From: Planctomycetota bacterium
Lineage (GTDB): Bacteria > Planctomycetota > UBA1135 > GCA-002748355
Direction: 5' to 3'
DNA: 52,557 nucleotides
Assembly: GCA_002748355.1 (NCBI GenBank)
Contig: PDSF01000052.1
Coordinates: 1 to 52,557, forward strand
The notes below the pieces were generated by a model. That model ran no database searches and was not told the DNA's origin. It saw only the letters and a program-made list of their open reading frames with translations. Made by a program: the position numbers and the translations under genes. The stretch's first letter is position 1, and each line of letters starts with the position of its first letter. Of this stretch, positions 38,161-48,536 are shown in pieces.

Positions 38161-40050
38161 ATGTCTCTCAGTCGTGTCCTTTTCCGTGATGAGCTTCCGG
38201 CTTCGTATCCCGAGCTCCTCTCGACCCGAGCTCTCACCGTGGTGAATGCTCTCGAGCCCTTCCAGGAGCGAAGGCTCGAGTTGATGCAGCAGCGACTTCG
38301 GCGCCGAGCCGAACGCATGGCGAGCGGCGAGCGCATCGACTTTCTCGATCCGGAGTCCACGATTCCCGGCACGAAGCTCTTGGTCGGCGATGCGCGGGCT
38401 GGTCGTTTCGAGGGCTCGGAGATCCCCAAAGATCTCCAGCGGCAGTGGATTCAGGGCACGGGTCCAGGGGCAAAGCCCGGCGCTTCCCTGGCCAGCAGCT
38501 TGCGAAACGTCGCCTACGCGCTCTTATCGGGGGCGGATGGCTGGATGTTCGATGGCGAGGATGCTCTCGGGCAAGTCGGGACCATGTCTCTCGATAATCT
38601 CCGCAACCTCCAGCTGGCGTTTCGCGGAGATCCGCAGTTCCTGGAAGTGGCCGAGAGTGTTGCTACTCAGATGAACGCCTGGGCCAAGGGCTTCTTTGGC
38701 GGCGAAATCATCAGCGATTGGCGGGAGCAGCTGAACTTTACCACGCGCATCTTCCGCGCCCGGGGCCTGCACCTCGACGATCGGCATAGCCGCGATTCGC
38801 AGGGGCGTGGCATGTCGGCGTCGATTATCGATGCGGCGCTCTATGTCACCAGCAACTATGAGGTGCTGCAGGAGCAGGGGCGTTCCATCGTCCTCTACCT
38901 ACCCAAGATCCAAACTGCAGCGGAGGCCGCCTTCTGGGATCAAATGCTCAGTGCTCTGGAGGCTGAGCTCGGGCTAGCCGCGAGCTGTATCAAGACCTAC
39001 GTGCTCGTCGAGCAGCTCGAAGCCGCCTACCAGCTTATGGAGATTCGTGCGGCTCTGGGTAAGCGTTTCGTCGGATTCAATACCGGGCGTTGGGATTACA
39101 TCAATAGTGTGGCCGACGCGATGGCCTGGGATCCCGAGTTCCAAAATCCCAATATCGAATCGATCACGATGAGCTACGGCTACATGCGGAACTACGAGGA
39201 CCGCGTGCGCCGTTGCGTGAATACCCCGGATGCGAACGGCAACTTCGCACTCTGGCAAGGAGGCATGGAGCCCAACATCCCGGTCGGTTCGGCCAAGGGC
39301 GTCGAAGACGGCATGACCCGGGCCGTCGCTGGAGCCGTTCGCGAACAGCAGGCTGGCGCCAGCGGCAAGTGGGTGGCGCATTGGCGCATGGTCCACATCG
39401 TTCGTCCGGTTTGGGAGGAGCAGGGCGAAGATAACCAGCTGGGGAGAGAGTTCCCGCCGCTGGAATATGAACCGGCAGACTCTGACGCGCTGGTGCTGTT
39501 AGAGGATGCTCCGCGTACGATTCGGGGCGCGAGGAATCTCCTCAGCGTTGCCCTGCAATACGGCAATGCCTTTCTCGTCGGCTCGCAAGCCGCGGCGCTC
39601 AAGCCGGCGGATTCCTTCGGCAATGACGACATCCTCTACTTGATGGAGGACATGGCCACCGGCGAAATCCGGATGAGCATCCTCTGGGAGTGGATCCACA
39701 AGGGGGCGATGCTTACCGAAGCCGACCCAGAGACTGGCCTGTCGGTCGGTGCCGCGCTGAGCGCTGAGCTGGTGCAGAGGCTGGTCGAGGAGGAATATGC
39801 CAAGCTCTTGGCTGCCGACGACCGCGATGTCCACGAGCGTTCGAAGACGACGACGCTGCCGATCGTCCGCGACATTGTCGAAGCGTACCTGGCGAGCCCG
39901 GTCAAGCTGCCTTGGTATATCGATCCCTTGAATCTCAATCTCGAGAATAGAAGCCGCGATCTTGCTCGGCAGCGCATCAAGGATTACGCCGACGCTTTTG
40001 CCAAGCGAGGTATTCGTATTACTGACAATCTCGACTTCCCGATCTCCTGA
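38161..40050 (+). CDS. aceB: Malate synthase
   Basis: Malate synthase condenses glyoxylate with acetyl-CoA to malate, the second glyoxylate-shunt step. The 629-residue product has the family core: FDGEDALGQ (about 130-138) with the metal-binding acidic residues, the long Tyr-Leu-Pro-Lys strand [34 protein letters not shown], and [16 protein letters not shown], which matches the strongly conserved GRWDY motif. MEPNIPVGS and [14 protein letters not shown] belong to the C-terminal half. It is about 100 residues longer than E. coli AceB, so the isoform class is uncertain. It lies 37 bp before isocitrate lyase on the same strand, as a likely operon. Confidence 0.9.
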   Translation: MSLSRVLFRDELPASYPELLSTRALTVVNALEPFQERRLELMQQRLRRRAERMASGERIDFLDPESTIPGTKLLVGDARAGRFEGSEIPKDLQRQWIQGTGPGAKPGASLASSLRNVAYALLSGADGWMFDGEDALGQVGTMSLDNLRNLQLAFRGDPQFLEVAESVATQMNAWAKGFFGGEIISDWREQLNFTTRIFRARGLHLDDRHSRDSQGRGMSASIIDAALYVTSNYEVLQEQGRSIVLYLPKIQTAAEAAFWDQMLSALEAELGLAASCIKTYVLVEQLEAAYQLMEIRAALGKRFVGFNTGRWDYINSVADAMAWDPEFQNPNIESITMSYGYMRNYEDRVRRCVNTPDANGNFALWQGGMEPNIPVGSAKGVEDGMTRAVAGAVREQQAGASGKWVAHWRMVHIVRPVWEEQGEDNQLGREFPPLEYEPADSDALVLLEDAPRTIRGARNLLSVALQYGNAFLVGSQAAALKPADSFGNDDILYLMEDMATGEIRMSILWEWIHKGAMLTEADPETGLSVGAALSAELVQRLVEEEYAKLLAADDRDVHERSKTTTLPIVRDIVEAYLASPVKLPWYIDPLNLNLENRSRDLARQRIKDYADAFAKRGIRITDNLDFPIS

Positions 40051-40087
40051 GCTCGCCTTGCGAGCCGCCCACCCAGCGAGCGAAACG

Positions 40088-42343
40088 ATGAGCTACCGAA
40101 AGAAAGAAATCGAGGAGATGCGTGAGTATTTCGCGCAGCCCCGCTTCGAAGAAATCACCCGCCTGTACACGGCCGAGCAGGTCGTGGCGCAGCGCGGCAA
40201 GATCAGCACGGAATATCCCGTTGCACGCGACGCCGCCTCGGCGTTCTTTTCGCTTCTGCGCAGTTACTACGTCGAGGGCAAGTCGATTACTACCTTCGGT
40301 CCGTACTCGCCTGGACAGGCCGTGATGATGAAGCGCCTTGGCGTGCAGGGCATCTACCTCGGCGGTTGGGCGACCTCGGCCAAGGGCTCGGTGAGCGAGG
40401 ACCCGGGCGCCGACTTGGCGAGTTACCCGCTGAGCCAGGTGCCGGATGAGGCGGCGCCGATCGTGCGCTCCCTCCTCGCTGCCGACCGCAACCAGCAGTT
40501 CCAGCGCAGCCGCATGACGGATGAGGAACGCGCTTCTACGCCTGAGTTCGACTTCCGCCCCTTTATCATCGCGGATGCCGACACCGGTCACGGCGGTGAC
40601 GCCCACGTCCGCAACCTGGTGCGCCGCTTCGTCGAGGTTGGTGTTCCAGGCTACCACATCGAGGATCAGCGCCCCGGCACCAAGAAGTGCGGGCACCAGG
40701 GTGGCAAGGTGCTGGTCTCGATCGAAGAACAGATCAAGCGACTCAACGCCGCGCGTCTGCAGCTCGACATCATGCAGGTGCCTGGGATCATCGTCGCCCG
40801 CACCGATGCCGAAGCCGCGACCCTGCTCGACAACAACGCTGACGGCCGCGATCACCCCTTCATCCTCGGGGTCACCAACCTACAGATCCCGAGCTATGCC
40901 CTCTGCACTCTGGCGATCCAGCGCCGCTTTGCGGCGGCGGGTATCGAGGAGGTCAATGGCTACCAGCTCTACGGGCTCGCAGCCGAAGACTTCGCCCCCG
41001 CAGAAGCCTGGTTCGAAGAAACCGGGATCGCTGCCGAATTCGACGCCAAGATCAAGGCCTACAAGAGCGGTGAAGAGCCTCTGCTGGACCGGGCGCTCGA
41101 CGACTGCCTGAATACGATGGTGGCGGCCTGGGAGACTTCTTCTGGTCTGACGACGTATCGGGAAGCGGTGATCGATGCGATGCGTTTGGCTGCGGAAGAC
41201 GGCCTCGAACTGGCGATGACGGTCGAAGAGTGGGACGCCTTTGCGAAGACGGCGTCCTTCGCCAAGGCGAGTGCCAAGGTTGCCGAGCTCGGACTCAGCG
41301 TTCCCTGGGACCCGCAGGCGTCGCGCACGCCGGAAGGTTACTACCAGGTGCGGGGCGGCATTCCCTACGCGATTGCCAAGTCGCTGGCGGTGGCGCCGTT
41401 CTGCGACATCCTGTGGATGGAAACCAAGACTGCCGATCTGGAGGATGCTCGCGAGTTCGCCCAGGCGGTGCACGCGGTCTTCCCGGACAAGATGCTCGCC
41501 TACAACCTGTCGCCCTCCTTCAACTGGGATACGACGGGAATGAGCGAAGACCAGATGAAGGCCTTCCCCGAAGAGCTGGGCAAGCTGGGCTTCGTCTTCA
41601 ACTTCATCACCTATGGCGGTCACCAGGTCGACGGTCTGGCCTCAGAAGAGTTCGTCACGTCGCTGCAGGAGAACGGCATGCTGGCGCTGGCGAAGCTGCA
41701 GCGGAAGCTGCGTCTGCTCGAGTCGCCCTACCGGACGCCGCAGAGCCACGTCGGTGGACCTCGACTGGACAGTGCCCTCGCAGCCTCGTCCGGACGCACC
41801 GCGACGACCAAGGCGATGGGCAAGGGCTCGACCCAGTTCCAGCACCTGGTTCAGACCGAAGTGCCCAAGCAGGTGCTCGAGGGCTGGCTGAAGCTCTGGG
41901 CTCAACACTACGGCATCGATCAGGATTTGAAGGTGCAGCTGCGCCCCTACAAGGCGAGTTCGCAGCTCCTGGAGCTGAGTGTGAACGGCGAGGGCGGCAA
42001 GAAGCTCTCCAACATCGTGTTCACGACGATCCAGGATCGCCGCAACAGCACCATCCTCTCGGTGCGTGACCAGAACTGCTTTGACGCCGAGCTGCGGCAG
42101 AAGCGCTTCATGACTCTGAGCCAGCTCTTCCTGGTGCATCGCTACCACGTTGACTCAGTGCACTTCGTGACGCCGAGTGAGGACAATGCGCGGCAGACGC
42201 AGGGCATGCTGAAGCTCGGCGTCTTCAGTCAGGTCAGCACCGAGGTCGGTGACATCATTGTCGCGACGGTGAACCCCGAGGGCATCGCCGCCCTGGTCGG
42301 AGAGGACTCCGGGCCGCTAGAAAAACTGATCCGCAAGGACTGA
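40088..42343 (+). CDS. aceA: Isocitrate lyase, long form
   Basis: Isocitrate lyase splits isocitrate into glyoxylate and succinate. The 751-residue product has [29 protein letters not shown], the signature [11 protein letters not shown] (Lys199-His203, catalytic Cys201), [13 protein letters not shown] and the late [14 protein letters not shown] segment. Its length fits the long bacterial isocitrate lyases (about 750 residues, as in AceA2-like enzymes) rather than the 430-residue E. coli type. A long C-terminal extension (about 560-751) has no function assigned here. ATG at 40088 follows closely on the malate synthase stop. A hairpin at 42383 follows. Confidence 0.95.
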   Translation: MSYRKKEIEEMREYFAQPRFEEITRLYTAEQVVAQRGKISTEYPVARDAASAFFSLLRSYYVEGKSITTFGPYSPGQAVMMKRLGVQGIYLGGWATSAKGSVSEDPGADLASYPLSQVPDEAAPIVRSLLAADRNQQFQRSRMTDEERASTPEFDFRPFIIADADTGHGGDAHVRNLVRRFVEVGVPGYHIEDQRPGTKKCGHQGGKVLVSIEEQIKRLNAARLQLDIMQVPGIIVARTDAEAATLLDNNADGRDHPFILGVTNLQIPSYALCTLAIQRRFAAAGIEEVNGYQLYGLAAEDFAPAEAWFEETGIAAEFDAKIKAYKSGEEPLLDRALDDCLNTMVAAWETSSGLTTYREAVIDAMRLAAEDGLELAMTVEEWDAFAKTASFAKASAKVAELGLSVPWDPQASRTPEGYYQVRGGIPYAIAKSLAVAPFCDILWMETKTADLEDAREFAQAVHAVFPDKMLAYNLSPSFNWDTTGMSEDQMKAFPEELGKLGFVFNFITYGGHQVDGLASEEFVTSLQENGMLALAKLQRKLRLLESPYRTPQSHVGGPRLDSALAASSGRTATTKAMGKGSTQFQHLVQTEVPKQVLEGWLKLWAQHYGIDQDLKVQLRPYKASSQLLELSVNGEGGKKLSNIVFTTIQDRRNSTILSVRDQNCFDAELRQKRFMTLSQLFLVHRYHVDSVHFVTPSEDNARQTQGMLKLGVFSQVSTEVGDIIVATVNPEGIAALVGEDSGPLEKLIRKD

Positions 42344-42382
42344 TCCTCGCCCGAAAGCAGCCCCTAGGCCTTAGGCTCCAGA

Positions 42383-42416
42383 CGGCCCCGCTCTGCTCCA
42401 TGCCGTAGCGGGGCCG
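42383..42416 (+). terminator. 10-bp perfect hairpin after isocitrate lyase
   Basis: CGGCCCCGCT (42383-42392) pairs exactly with AGCGGGGCCG (42407-42416) around a 14-base loop, 40 bp after the aceA stop. No T-run follows. Confidence 0.55.
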
Positions 42417-42444
42417 CTTCCTATCTCTGCGTGTCTCGGCCTAT

Positions 42445-42492
42445 CCCTGGCGTGGTTGGCAGGCCCTGGCGTGGTTGGCAGGCCCTGGCAGG
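42445..42492. repeat. Tandem 19-bp repeat
   Basis: CCCTGGCGTGGTTGGCAGG occurs exactly at 42445-42463 and 42464-42482, followed by a truncated third unit to 42492. It is in the spacer between aceA and the large repeat protein. Confidence 0.9.
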
Positions 42493-42623
42493 CTCGCTCC
42501 TCGGCCTGTGAGAACTCTGTTACACCCTAGGCGCTTTGCTCCCGTGCATTCTCTGTCCCCTAGCGAGGCTTTGCTGGCAAGCTTGCCCTTCCCCGAACCG
42601 ACGGCTCAGCCCTCCAGATATCG

Positions 42624-45600
42624 ATGCGCAAGACCCTGTCCCTCCTCCTCGCCACGATGGCTCTTGCTGGCCTCGCTTACCTGGTCCTTTTTCCGCCTAC
42701 GCCGCAGGCGGGTGAGGCTAAAGACCTAGGCTCGGCGTTGCCCCTCGCTAGCGGTACTGCCGTCGCGGCTAGCGCTGGCCAGGGCGGCCAGGCGATCGAA
42801 GCCAGCGCCCAGCGGCGCTCGCAGCGTGTGGCGATCGAGCGGCCGAGCGAGACCGCAGTCCTACGCGGCAGCGTTCGCCTGGCCAAGGGTGGCCAGCCCG
42901 TCGCCGGCGTCGAGGTCCGGGCCCTAAGTCGGCATCCGGCCTTCGCCGAGATCGAGCTGCGTTTCCGAGAGATCCTCACTAAGGGCTTCTGGGTCCGGCA
43001 GGAGATGCCGGAGGTCGAGGTGCTGGCGACGACGATCAGCAAGGCCGATGGGAGCTTTGAGCTGGAAGGGCTGCCGCCGGGCCGTGTGTTTCTCGATGCG
43101 CGCAGCGCCAGCTACTACAGCAAGAGCTATCCGGCGGCGCGGCTCGCAGGCGGTGATGCCGAAGGCGGGGTCGAGCTGCTGCTGAGCCCCGGATCCCAAG
43201 TCGTCGGCACGGTGAGCGGACCCGATGGCCAGCCGGTGGCCGGGGCGCGGGTCATCCTGCGCCCCGACGTCAGCTCCTTCCTCGAGCAGATCACCAAGCG
43301 CAGTTATCGCTGGTTTGAGGTGAGCAGCGATGCGGAGGGGAACTATGCCTTTCCAGGGGTGCCGCCGGGTCAGGACTACGCCATCCTCGCCGCTGGCCCA
43401 GGCATGGCTCCGGCTGAGGCTCGCGACGTCGACCTGGCTCCCGGGCAGCGGGTGACGCGCCATCTGCGTGGGGCGCGTGGCGCCAAGATCGTCGGCACCG
43501 TGCGCTACGCCAGTGGGGCGCCGGCCCGCGGCGCCATCGCTGGCTTCGTCTACCTGGATCTCTCGCGCATTCTGTTCACGGCAGGCAAGGGCAACCTGGT
43601 CGAGACCGACGCCGAGGGACGCTTCGTTCTCGAGAACGTCGGCCCGGGCCAAGTCGCCGTCACCTCCATGGTCGACGGCATGGGGCTCGCCGAGCCGCAG
43701 CGTTTGTTCATCAGCGAAGGCGGCGTCTTCGAGACCGAGCTGGTGCTCGGGGAGGGCTACGCGCTCGAAGGGCGTGTGGTCGACGAGCAGGAGCGGCCGC
43801 TCGCCGGGGCGAGCGTCACCGTGCGCAGCTTCGAGCGGCCGATGGGCCTTGACCTCAGCGTGATCACCCAGCTGCGTCCGATCAAAGTGACGAGTAACGC
43901 TGACGGCAAGTTCGTCGTGCAGGGGCTGAGTGCCTCGCGCTTGTTCGTGACCGCCGAGAAGTCCGGCTATCTCGAGGCCAGGGAGAGCTTCCGGCATCGT
44001 GAGGGGCAGAAGGATGAGCTGGTCCTGAAGATGGGCAAGGGTCGCTTCCTGAGCGGGCGCGTTGTCGATCAGGAGGGCAAGGCCATCACCCGCTTTCGTG
44101 TCCGGCATCGCCCCGAAAACGATGGGCGGAGGCGCCGCTTCGGTGCACCGCGTTGGGCCAGGCCGCAGCGCCATCCCAATCCCTACACCAAGCGCGCTCC
44201 TTGGAGTCAGCCTGGGGAGGAGGAGCTGCGCGCTGCGGACGGGCGCTTCCGTATCGGCCCGCTTGCCGCCACCAAGTGGCGGGTTAGTGTCGAGGCCGAG
44301 GGCTTCCTGCCGAGCCCAGCCCAGAGCGTCGAAGTGAAGCTCGAAGAGGATCCTCAAGAGCTTAGCTTCAAGCTCGACCGCGGGGCGACGGTCCGTGGTC
44401 GTGTGCTGAGCAAGGCAGGGCAGCAGCCGATCGCCGATGTCCAGGTGACCTGGCGCAAGGATCGAGAGCCGCGCAGGCTCGGCTTCCTTCCGATCAAGAT
44501 CGATGCTCAGCCCGAGGACATGGACTTCATGGCCCTGTCCTCGGCCATGAGTGTGCGTTCGACCCTTACCGATTCGAAGGGCCGCTTTGAACTCACAGGA
44601 CTGCCGCGTGATACGGAACTGCGCCTGACCGCTCGGCACCCCGAGTATGCCAAGGGCAATGTGCGCAAGCTCAAGCTGGACCAGAACTCCGCGACTCGCG
44701 AACTCACGATCGAGATGAGCCAGGGAGGCAAGATCCTCGGCTTCGTACGCGGCCTCGACGGGCGTCCCGTGGCTAGCACCACGGTCATGGCCCTGTCGAT
44801 TGGGGCCGGGGTGATGCGCTCAGGCACCACGGATCAGCGCGGTTACTACCAAATCGATGCCCTCGATCCGGGCAACTACATGGTCATTAAGACCAAGGCC
44901 GATTCGTTCTCCTCGCGTTTGCTCCAGGAGATCATGGGCAACCTGCGCTTCAAGTCGACGAGCGTGAAGGAGGGGCGCGAGAGCCGGGTCGATATCGAGG
45001 ATCGCAGCGTGGATGGTGTCGACCTCGTCGGCACCGTCAGCGAGGGCGGCAAGCCGGTGCCCCGTGCCATCATCACCCTGCTCGGTCAGGACAAGGGTGG
45101 GCCCTTTGGTGTCGGCGTTCGTTCGGGCACGGCGGATGAGGCCGGACGCTTCAGCATCGCCTCGGTGCCGCCGGGCAAGTACCTGGCTAGGCTCACGCGC
45201 TTCACCCGCTCGCGGCCGGTGCCGGCTTCGCTCTCGCTGCAGGTGCCCAAGGGCGTTAGCCGCCACCGCGTCAAGCTCGTCTTCCCCTCCGCCGAGATCA
45301 GCGGTGTCGTCGTCGGCCCCAAGGGCGAAGTGGTCAAGGGCGTGCGCGTGCGCGCCATCGCCGACGACGATCGTCCGACGCCGGGCGGTTTGCTTGGTGC
45401 CATGTCCGAACTCGGAGGGCGCGAGCGTGGCCGCAGTAATGCCGAAGGCCGCTTTCACATCCGCAGGCTTTCGCCTGGTCGTTATCGCCTTCGTGCAGAA
45501 GCGCGGGGCAAAGCGGCCGACCATTACGGCAGCGCCGAGCTGGGCAATATCAGCATCGCCGAGGGGCAGCAGCTCGATGGCGTTCGCATGGTCCTGCCCG

Positions 45601-46241
45601 AAGCCGCCGTCCTCAGCGGCGTCGTCGTCGATGGTCGCGGCCAAGCGGTGGTCGGCGCCGTCGTCCGGGTGATTCGCGACAAAGGCGAACGCAAGGCCAT
45701 CGATGTGGCCGAGGCCAGCTCGCGGCGCGCCGAGCTGCGCAGCATGGTCCAGCAAATGCGGGCAAGTGCGCGCAGCGATGCCAAGGGCAGGTTTCGCCTG
45801 CGCGGCATCGCCCTTGGCAGCTGGAACCTCGAGGTCGAGAAGAGCGGTCTCTCCACGACTCGCGTGGAAGGCGTGGTCTTGGGGCGCAACAGCCCCGAGC
45901 AGCGCATCGTGATGCTGCGTGGTGCTCGCGTGCAGGTCCGGGTCCGGGACATCGACGGCAGCATGGTCGCGCTCGGCCGAGTTCGGGTGCTGAACTCGAA
46001 GGGCCAAGAAGTGGGCAAGCGCAAGAGCCTGGCCTCGGTGCTGGGCACGCTCTTCCGCAAGAAGAACGAGAAAGACGAGGCCTGGATGGACTTCGGCACC
46101 CTAGCCCCCGACACCTACACCCTCGAAGTCACCCAGAAAAAGGACGGCAAGACCACGCTGCACAAGACCCAGCGCGTCCTGCGCGAGGGAGAAGATGCCA
46201 AGTGGGATCTCTCGCTAAAGGAGCTGCTCCAAAAGGATTGA
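42624..46241 (+). CDS. Large envelope protein of carboxypeptidase-regulatory-like repeats
   Basis: The 1205-residue product begins with a signal-anchor (MRKTLSLLLATMALAGLAYL) and a linker to about residue 75. The rest is at least ten repeats of the carboxypeptidase-regulatory-like / CarboxypepD_reg beta-sandwich, each opening with a strand like VGTVSGPDGQPVAGARV, LEGRVVDEQERPLAGASV, ISGVVVGPKGEVVKGVRV or LSGVVVDGRGQAVVGAVV and followed by a G-x-F-x-L-x-G-L-P-P-G turn (for example FELEGLPPGRVFL). The family is a non-catalytic adhesin-like fold. The protein probably forms an extended rod outside the inner membrane. ATG at 42624 is the obvious start. It is followed by a GT2 gene 22 bp downstream. 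Confidence 0.88.
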   Translation: MRKTLSLLLATMALAGLAYLVLFPPTPQAGEAKDLGSALPLASGTAVAASAGQGGQAIEASAQRRSQRVAIERPSETAVLRGSVRLAKGGQPVAGVEVRALSRHPAFAEIELRFREILTKGFWVRQEMPEVEVLATTISKADGSFELEGLPPGRVFLDARSASYYSKSYPAARLAGGDAEGGVELLLSPGSQVVGTVSGPDGQPVAGARVILRPDVSSFLEQITKRSYRWFEVSSDAEGNYAFPGVPPGQDYAILAAGPGMAPAEARDVDLAPGQRVTRHLRGARGAKIVGTVRYASGAPARGAIAGFVYLDLSRILFTAGKGNLVETDAEGRFVLENVGPGQVAVTSMVDGMGLAEPQRLFISEGGVFETELVLGEGYALEGRVVDEQERPLAGASVTVRSFERPMGLDLSVITQLRPIKVTSNADGKFVVQGLSASRLFVTAEKSGYLEARESFRHREGQKDELVLKMGKGRFLSGRVVDQEGKAITRFRVRHRPENDGRRRRFGAPRWARPQRHPNPYTKRAPWSQPGEEELRAADGRFRIGPLAATKWRVSVEAEGFLPSPAQSVEVKLEEDPQELSFKLDRGATVRGRVLSKAGQQPIADVQVTWRKDREPRRLGFLPIKIDAQPEDMDFMALSSAMSVRSTLTDSKGRFELTGLPRDTELRLTARHPEYAKGNVRKLKLDQNSATRELTIEMSQGGKILGFVRGLDGRPVASTTVMALSIGAGVMRSGTTDQRGYYQIDALDPGNYMVIKTKADSFSSRLLQEIMGNLRFKSTSVKEGRESRVDIEDRSVDGVDLVGTVSEGGKPVPRAIITLLGQDKGGPFGVGVRSGTADEAGRFSIASVPPGKYLARLTRFTRSRPVPASLSLQVPKGVSRHRVKLVFPSAEISGVVVGPKGEVVKGVRVRAIADDDRPTPGGLLGAMSELGGRERGRSNAEGRFHIRRLSPGRYRLRAEARGKAADHYGSAELGNISIAEGQQLDGVRMVLPEAAVLSGVVVDGRGQAVVGAVVRVIRDKGERKAIDVAEASSRRAELRSMVQQMRASARSDAKGRFRLRGIALGSWNLEVEKSGLSTTRVEGVVLGRNSPEQRIVMLRGARVQVRVRDIDGSMVALGRVRVLNSKGQEVGKRKSLASVLGTLFRKKNEKDEAWMDFGTLAPDTYTLEVTQKKDGKTTLHKTQRVLREGEDAKWDLSLKELLQKD

Positions 46242-46263
46242 TGGCCTGCTAGGCTTCGCCGCG

Positions 46264-46959
46264 ATGTTGAAGGACACCCTGCTGATTATTCCCTGCCTCA
46301 ATGAGGAAGAGGGCCTGCCCAAGGTTTTGGCGGCGCTGCCGATCGAGTCGGAGGGGCTGCGGGTCGTCGTCGTCGATAACGGCTCGACGGACCGCAGCGC
46401 CGAGCGCGCGCTTGAGGCCGGCGTCGAGCTGGTTCGCCAAGATAAGCGGGGCTATGGAGCTGCCTGCCTGAAGGGCATCGAGCAGCTTCGTGACGAGAGT
46501 GTCGTCGCCTTTTGTGACGGCGATTATTCGGACTATCCCGAGCAGATTGCCGAGGTCCTGGCGCCGATTAAGGCGGGCGACAGCGACTTCGTTGTTGCTT
46601 CGCGGATGCTCCTTCCTGAGTCGCGGCGCGCGTTGCTGCCCCAGGGGCGCTTCGGCAACTGGCTGGCGGCTCGGCTGCTGCGCATGTTTTATGGGCTGCG
46701 CTGCAGTGACCTTGGCCCGATGCGGGCGATCCGGCGTGACTGCCTTGAGCGGCTGGGCATGCGCGATCAGGACTATGGCTGGACGGTGGAGATGCAGGCC
46801 AAGGCCGGGCGCCTGGGGCTCTCTTACTCGGAGGTCGCGGCGCGTTATCGCCCGCGTATTGGCACGTCGAAGGTGACGGGCACCATCCGCGGCACCATTG
46901 GCGCTTCTTGGAAGATCCTCTTCACCCTGTTTCGCCTGCGCTTTTCCAAGGCTCGCTAG
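46264..46959 (+). CDS. Glycosyltransferase family 2 (polyprenyl-phosphate glycosyltransferase-like)
   Basis: The 231-residue product has a GT-A fold: IIPCLNEEEGLPKVL at the N-terminus, VVVVDNGSTDRS, the KRGYGAACLKGI segment and the metal-binding CDGDYSDYPEQI. SDLGPMRAIRRDCLERLGM and YGWTVEMQAKA are typical of dolichyl-phosphate mannose synthase-like and related enzymes. There is no transmembrane C-terminus, so it is a single-domain cytoplasmic-face enzyme. The donor and acceptor are unknown. It lies 22 bp after the large repeat protein and might modify an envelope polymer, though that link is inference. Confidence 0.85.
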   Translation: MLKDTLLIIPCLNEEEGLPKVLAALPIESEGLRVVVVDNGSTDRSAERALEAGVELVRQDKRGYGAACLKGIEQLRDESVVAFCDGDYSDYPEQIAEVLAPIKAGDSDFVVASRMLLPESRRALLPQGRFGNWLAARLLRMFYGLRCSDLGPMRAIRRDCLERLGMRDQDYGWTVEMQAKAGRLGLSYSEVAARYRPRIGTSKVTGTIRGTIGASWKILFTLFRLRFSKAR

Positions 46960-47023
46960 CAGCGCCTGCTAGAGGGACCGCTGGCAGCCCCGGGCTAGAA
47001 ACTCTGCCGACAGGCGGCGCCTT

Positions 47024-48463
47024 TCAACGCCGCGCCAACTTGTCCAGGTCGAGCTGGTAGGGATCGAGCGGCAGCCGGATCCCGGAGATGCCGCTGCGGC
47101 AGATCGCAAAGCGCCTTGGTGCGTAGAGCGGCAGCAGCAGGGCGGCCTGGTCGATGCGGGCCTGAATCTTGGTGTAGAGCGCTTCTTGCTCGGACTCGCT
47201 CACGGCCTGCAGCAGCTCCCGCGTCAGCTTCTCCAGCTCCGGGTCGAGACTGTGATGCCGCTTGCTCGCGGCGGAGGCTTCGGCGGTGGGCGCTTGGAAG
47301 CGGGAGACGCTCGTAATGAAGGGGTCGTAGGGGAGGCCCCAGCTGCGCTCGATGCGAAGATCCCATTCCTGTCGCTGCAGGGCTCGCCGATAGGCGTTGC
47401 CTTCGAGCGCCTTGAGTTCGACCTCGAAGCCGGCGTCACCCAGCTGTGCTGCGAGCAGCTGGGCGATCTGGTAGGCACGGTTCTGTGAGTGGCCGCAGAG
47501 GATGCGCAGCTGGCAGCCAGCTAGGGCGGCTGGGACAGGGCGCGGAGCTGGACTCTGGCCTGCGGCCTTGGGCGAGCAGGGCAGGGACGGCGCCGCCCAT
47601 GCTGTGCAGGGCTCCGCCAGGCCATCCTCAAGCGCTTCGATCATCGCCGCCCGGTCCACGGCATCGCGGATGGCAGCTCGGACCTTGGGATCGGAGCTCG
47701 GCCCATCGTGGAGGAGGAAGCTCACATACTGCAGCGAGGTCCCCGCTGTCGAGATCAGTTGGAGCTTGGGGTCTTCTGCCGCGGCCCTTGCTGCCGGCCC
47801 GGGGGCCGGGTCATCCCAGCTGCTGATGAAGGCGTCGATCTCGCCTCGGCCTAGGGCTCGGAGCAGCTCTTGGCTGTCTTGGCGAGGGAAGGGGACGAGA
47901 TCGATACGCTGGCCATCGGCGACGCGCTGGTAGCGGTAATGGTCCTCTTCCATCGACAGCAGACGCCAGGGGCCACTGCCGACCGGATGCACAAACTCCC
48001 CTTCGCGGTCGAGCGAGCCCGGGCCGCGGATCGCACAGGGATTGATCGCTGTCAGCTCGGGGAGGACGGCCGCTGGCCGGCGCAGGCGCAGTAGCACTTC
48101 GTGAGGGCTGGGGGCCTCCACCGCGGCGATCTCGGAGCAGGCGCGCAGCCAGGCATGCTCGGGCAGCTGTAGCCAGCGGCGAAAGTGGACGACGACGTCC
48201 TTGGCATGGACGGGCCTAGCGTCGTGCCACTTGGCGTGTGCTCGCAGCCGCAAGCGCAGGCTGCGTCCGTGGTCTTCGTACTGCCAGGACTCGGCGAGCC
48301 CTGGCGCTAGCCGCGCTTCGTCGTCGCGCTTGACCAGGGTCTCGTAGAGCAGTGCCTTGGTGTGGAAGCCGCCGCGGTAGCTGAGGGGCGAGATCATGCG
48401 CAGCTGGCGCATGCGGGCTCGCACCGCTACTCGGATTGCGTCTTTTCTGTCACCGCCTTGCAC
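47024..48463 (-). CDS. Extracellular solute-binding protein family 5-like, without signal peptide
   Basis: The 479-residue product matches the family 5 (dipeptide/nickel type) solute-binding fold: ALLYETLVKRDDEARLAPGL, a WHDARPVHAKDVVVHFRRWL segment typical of the family, VGSGPWRL, and the ADGQRIDLVPFP region, with a C-terminal domain ending in PLDPYQLDLDKLARR. It starts at a GTG (48463) immediately before mature-like sequence; no signal peptide, lipobox or in-frame ATG is visible upstream, where a stop occurs in the phosphofructokinase region. It may therefore be cytoplasmic, or the exported start may be misread. No permease or ATPase gene is adjacent. Confidence 0.75.
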   Translation of the reverse strand: MQGGDRKDAIRVAVRARMRQLRMISPLSYRGGFHTKALLYETLVKRDDEARLAPGLAESWQYEDHGRSLRLRLRAHAKWHDARPVHAKDVVVHFRRWLQLPEHAWLRACSEIAAVEAPSPHEVLLRLRRPAAVLPELTAINPCAIRGPGSLDREGEFVHPVGSGPWRLLSMEEDHYRYQRVADGQRIDLVPFPRQDSQELLRALGRGEIDAFISSWDDPAPGPAARAAAEDPKLQLISTAGTSLQYVSFLLHDGPSSDPKVRAAIRDAVDRAAMIEALEDGLAEPCTAWAAPSLPCSPKAAGQSPAPRPVPAALAGCQLRILCGHSQNRAYQIAQLLAAQLGDAGFEVELKALEGNAYRRALQRQEWDLRIERSWGLPYDPFITSVSRFQAPTAEASAASKRHHSLDPELEKLTRELLQAVSESEQEALYTKIQARIDQAALLLPLYAPRRFAICRSGISGIRLPLDPYQLDLDKLARR

Positions 48464-48494
48464 GTCGAGCTGTATTGCTCCTTCGTTCTTGGCC

Positions 48495-48519
48495 CTGGGA
48501 GCCAGAGGATGGCTCCCAG
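48495..48519 (-). terminator. Perfect 10-bp hairpin after the phosphofructokinase gene
   Basis: CTGGGAGCCA (48495-48504) pairs exactly with TGGCTCCCAG (48510-48519) around a five-base loop. It lies about 18 bp past the phosphofructokinase stop. No T-run. Confidence 0.5.
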
Positions 48520-48536
48520 AAACGGCCGCCAGAAAA

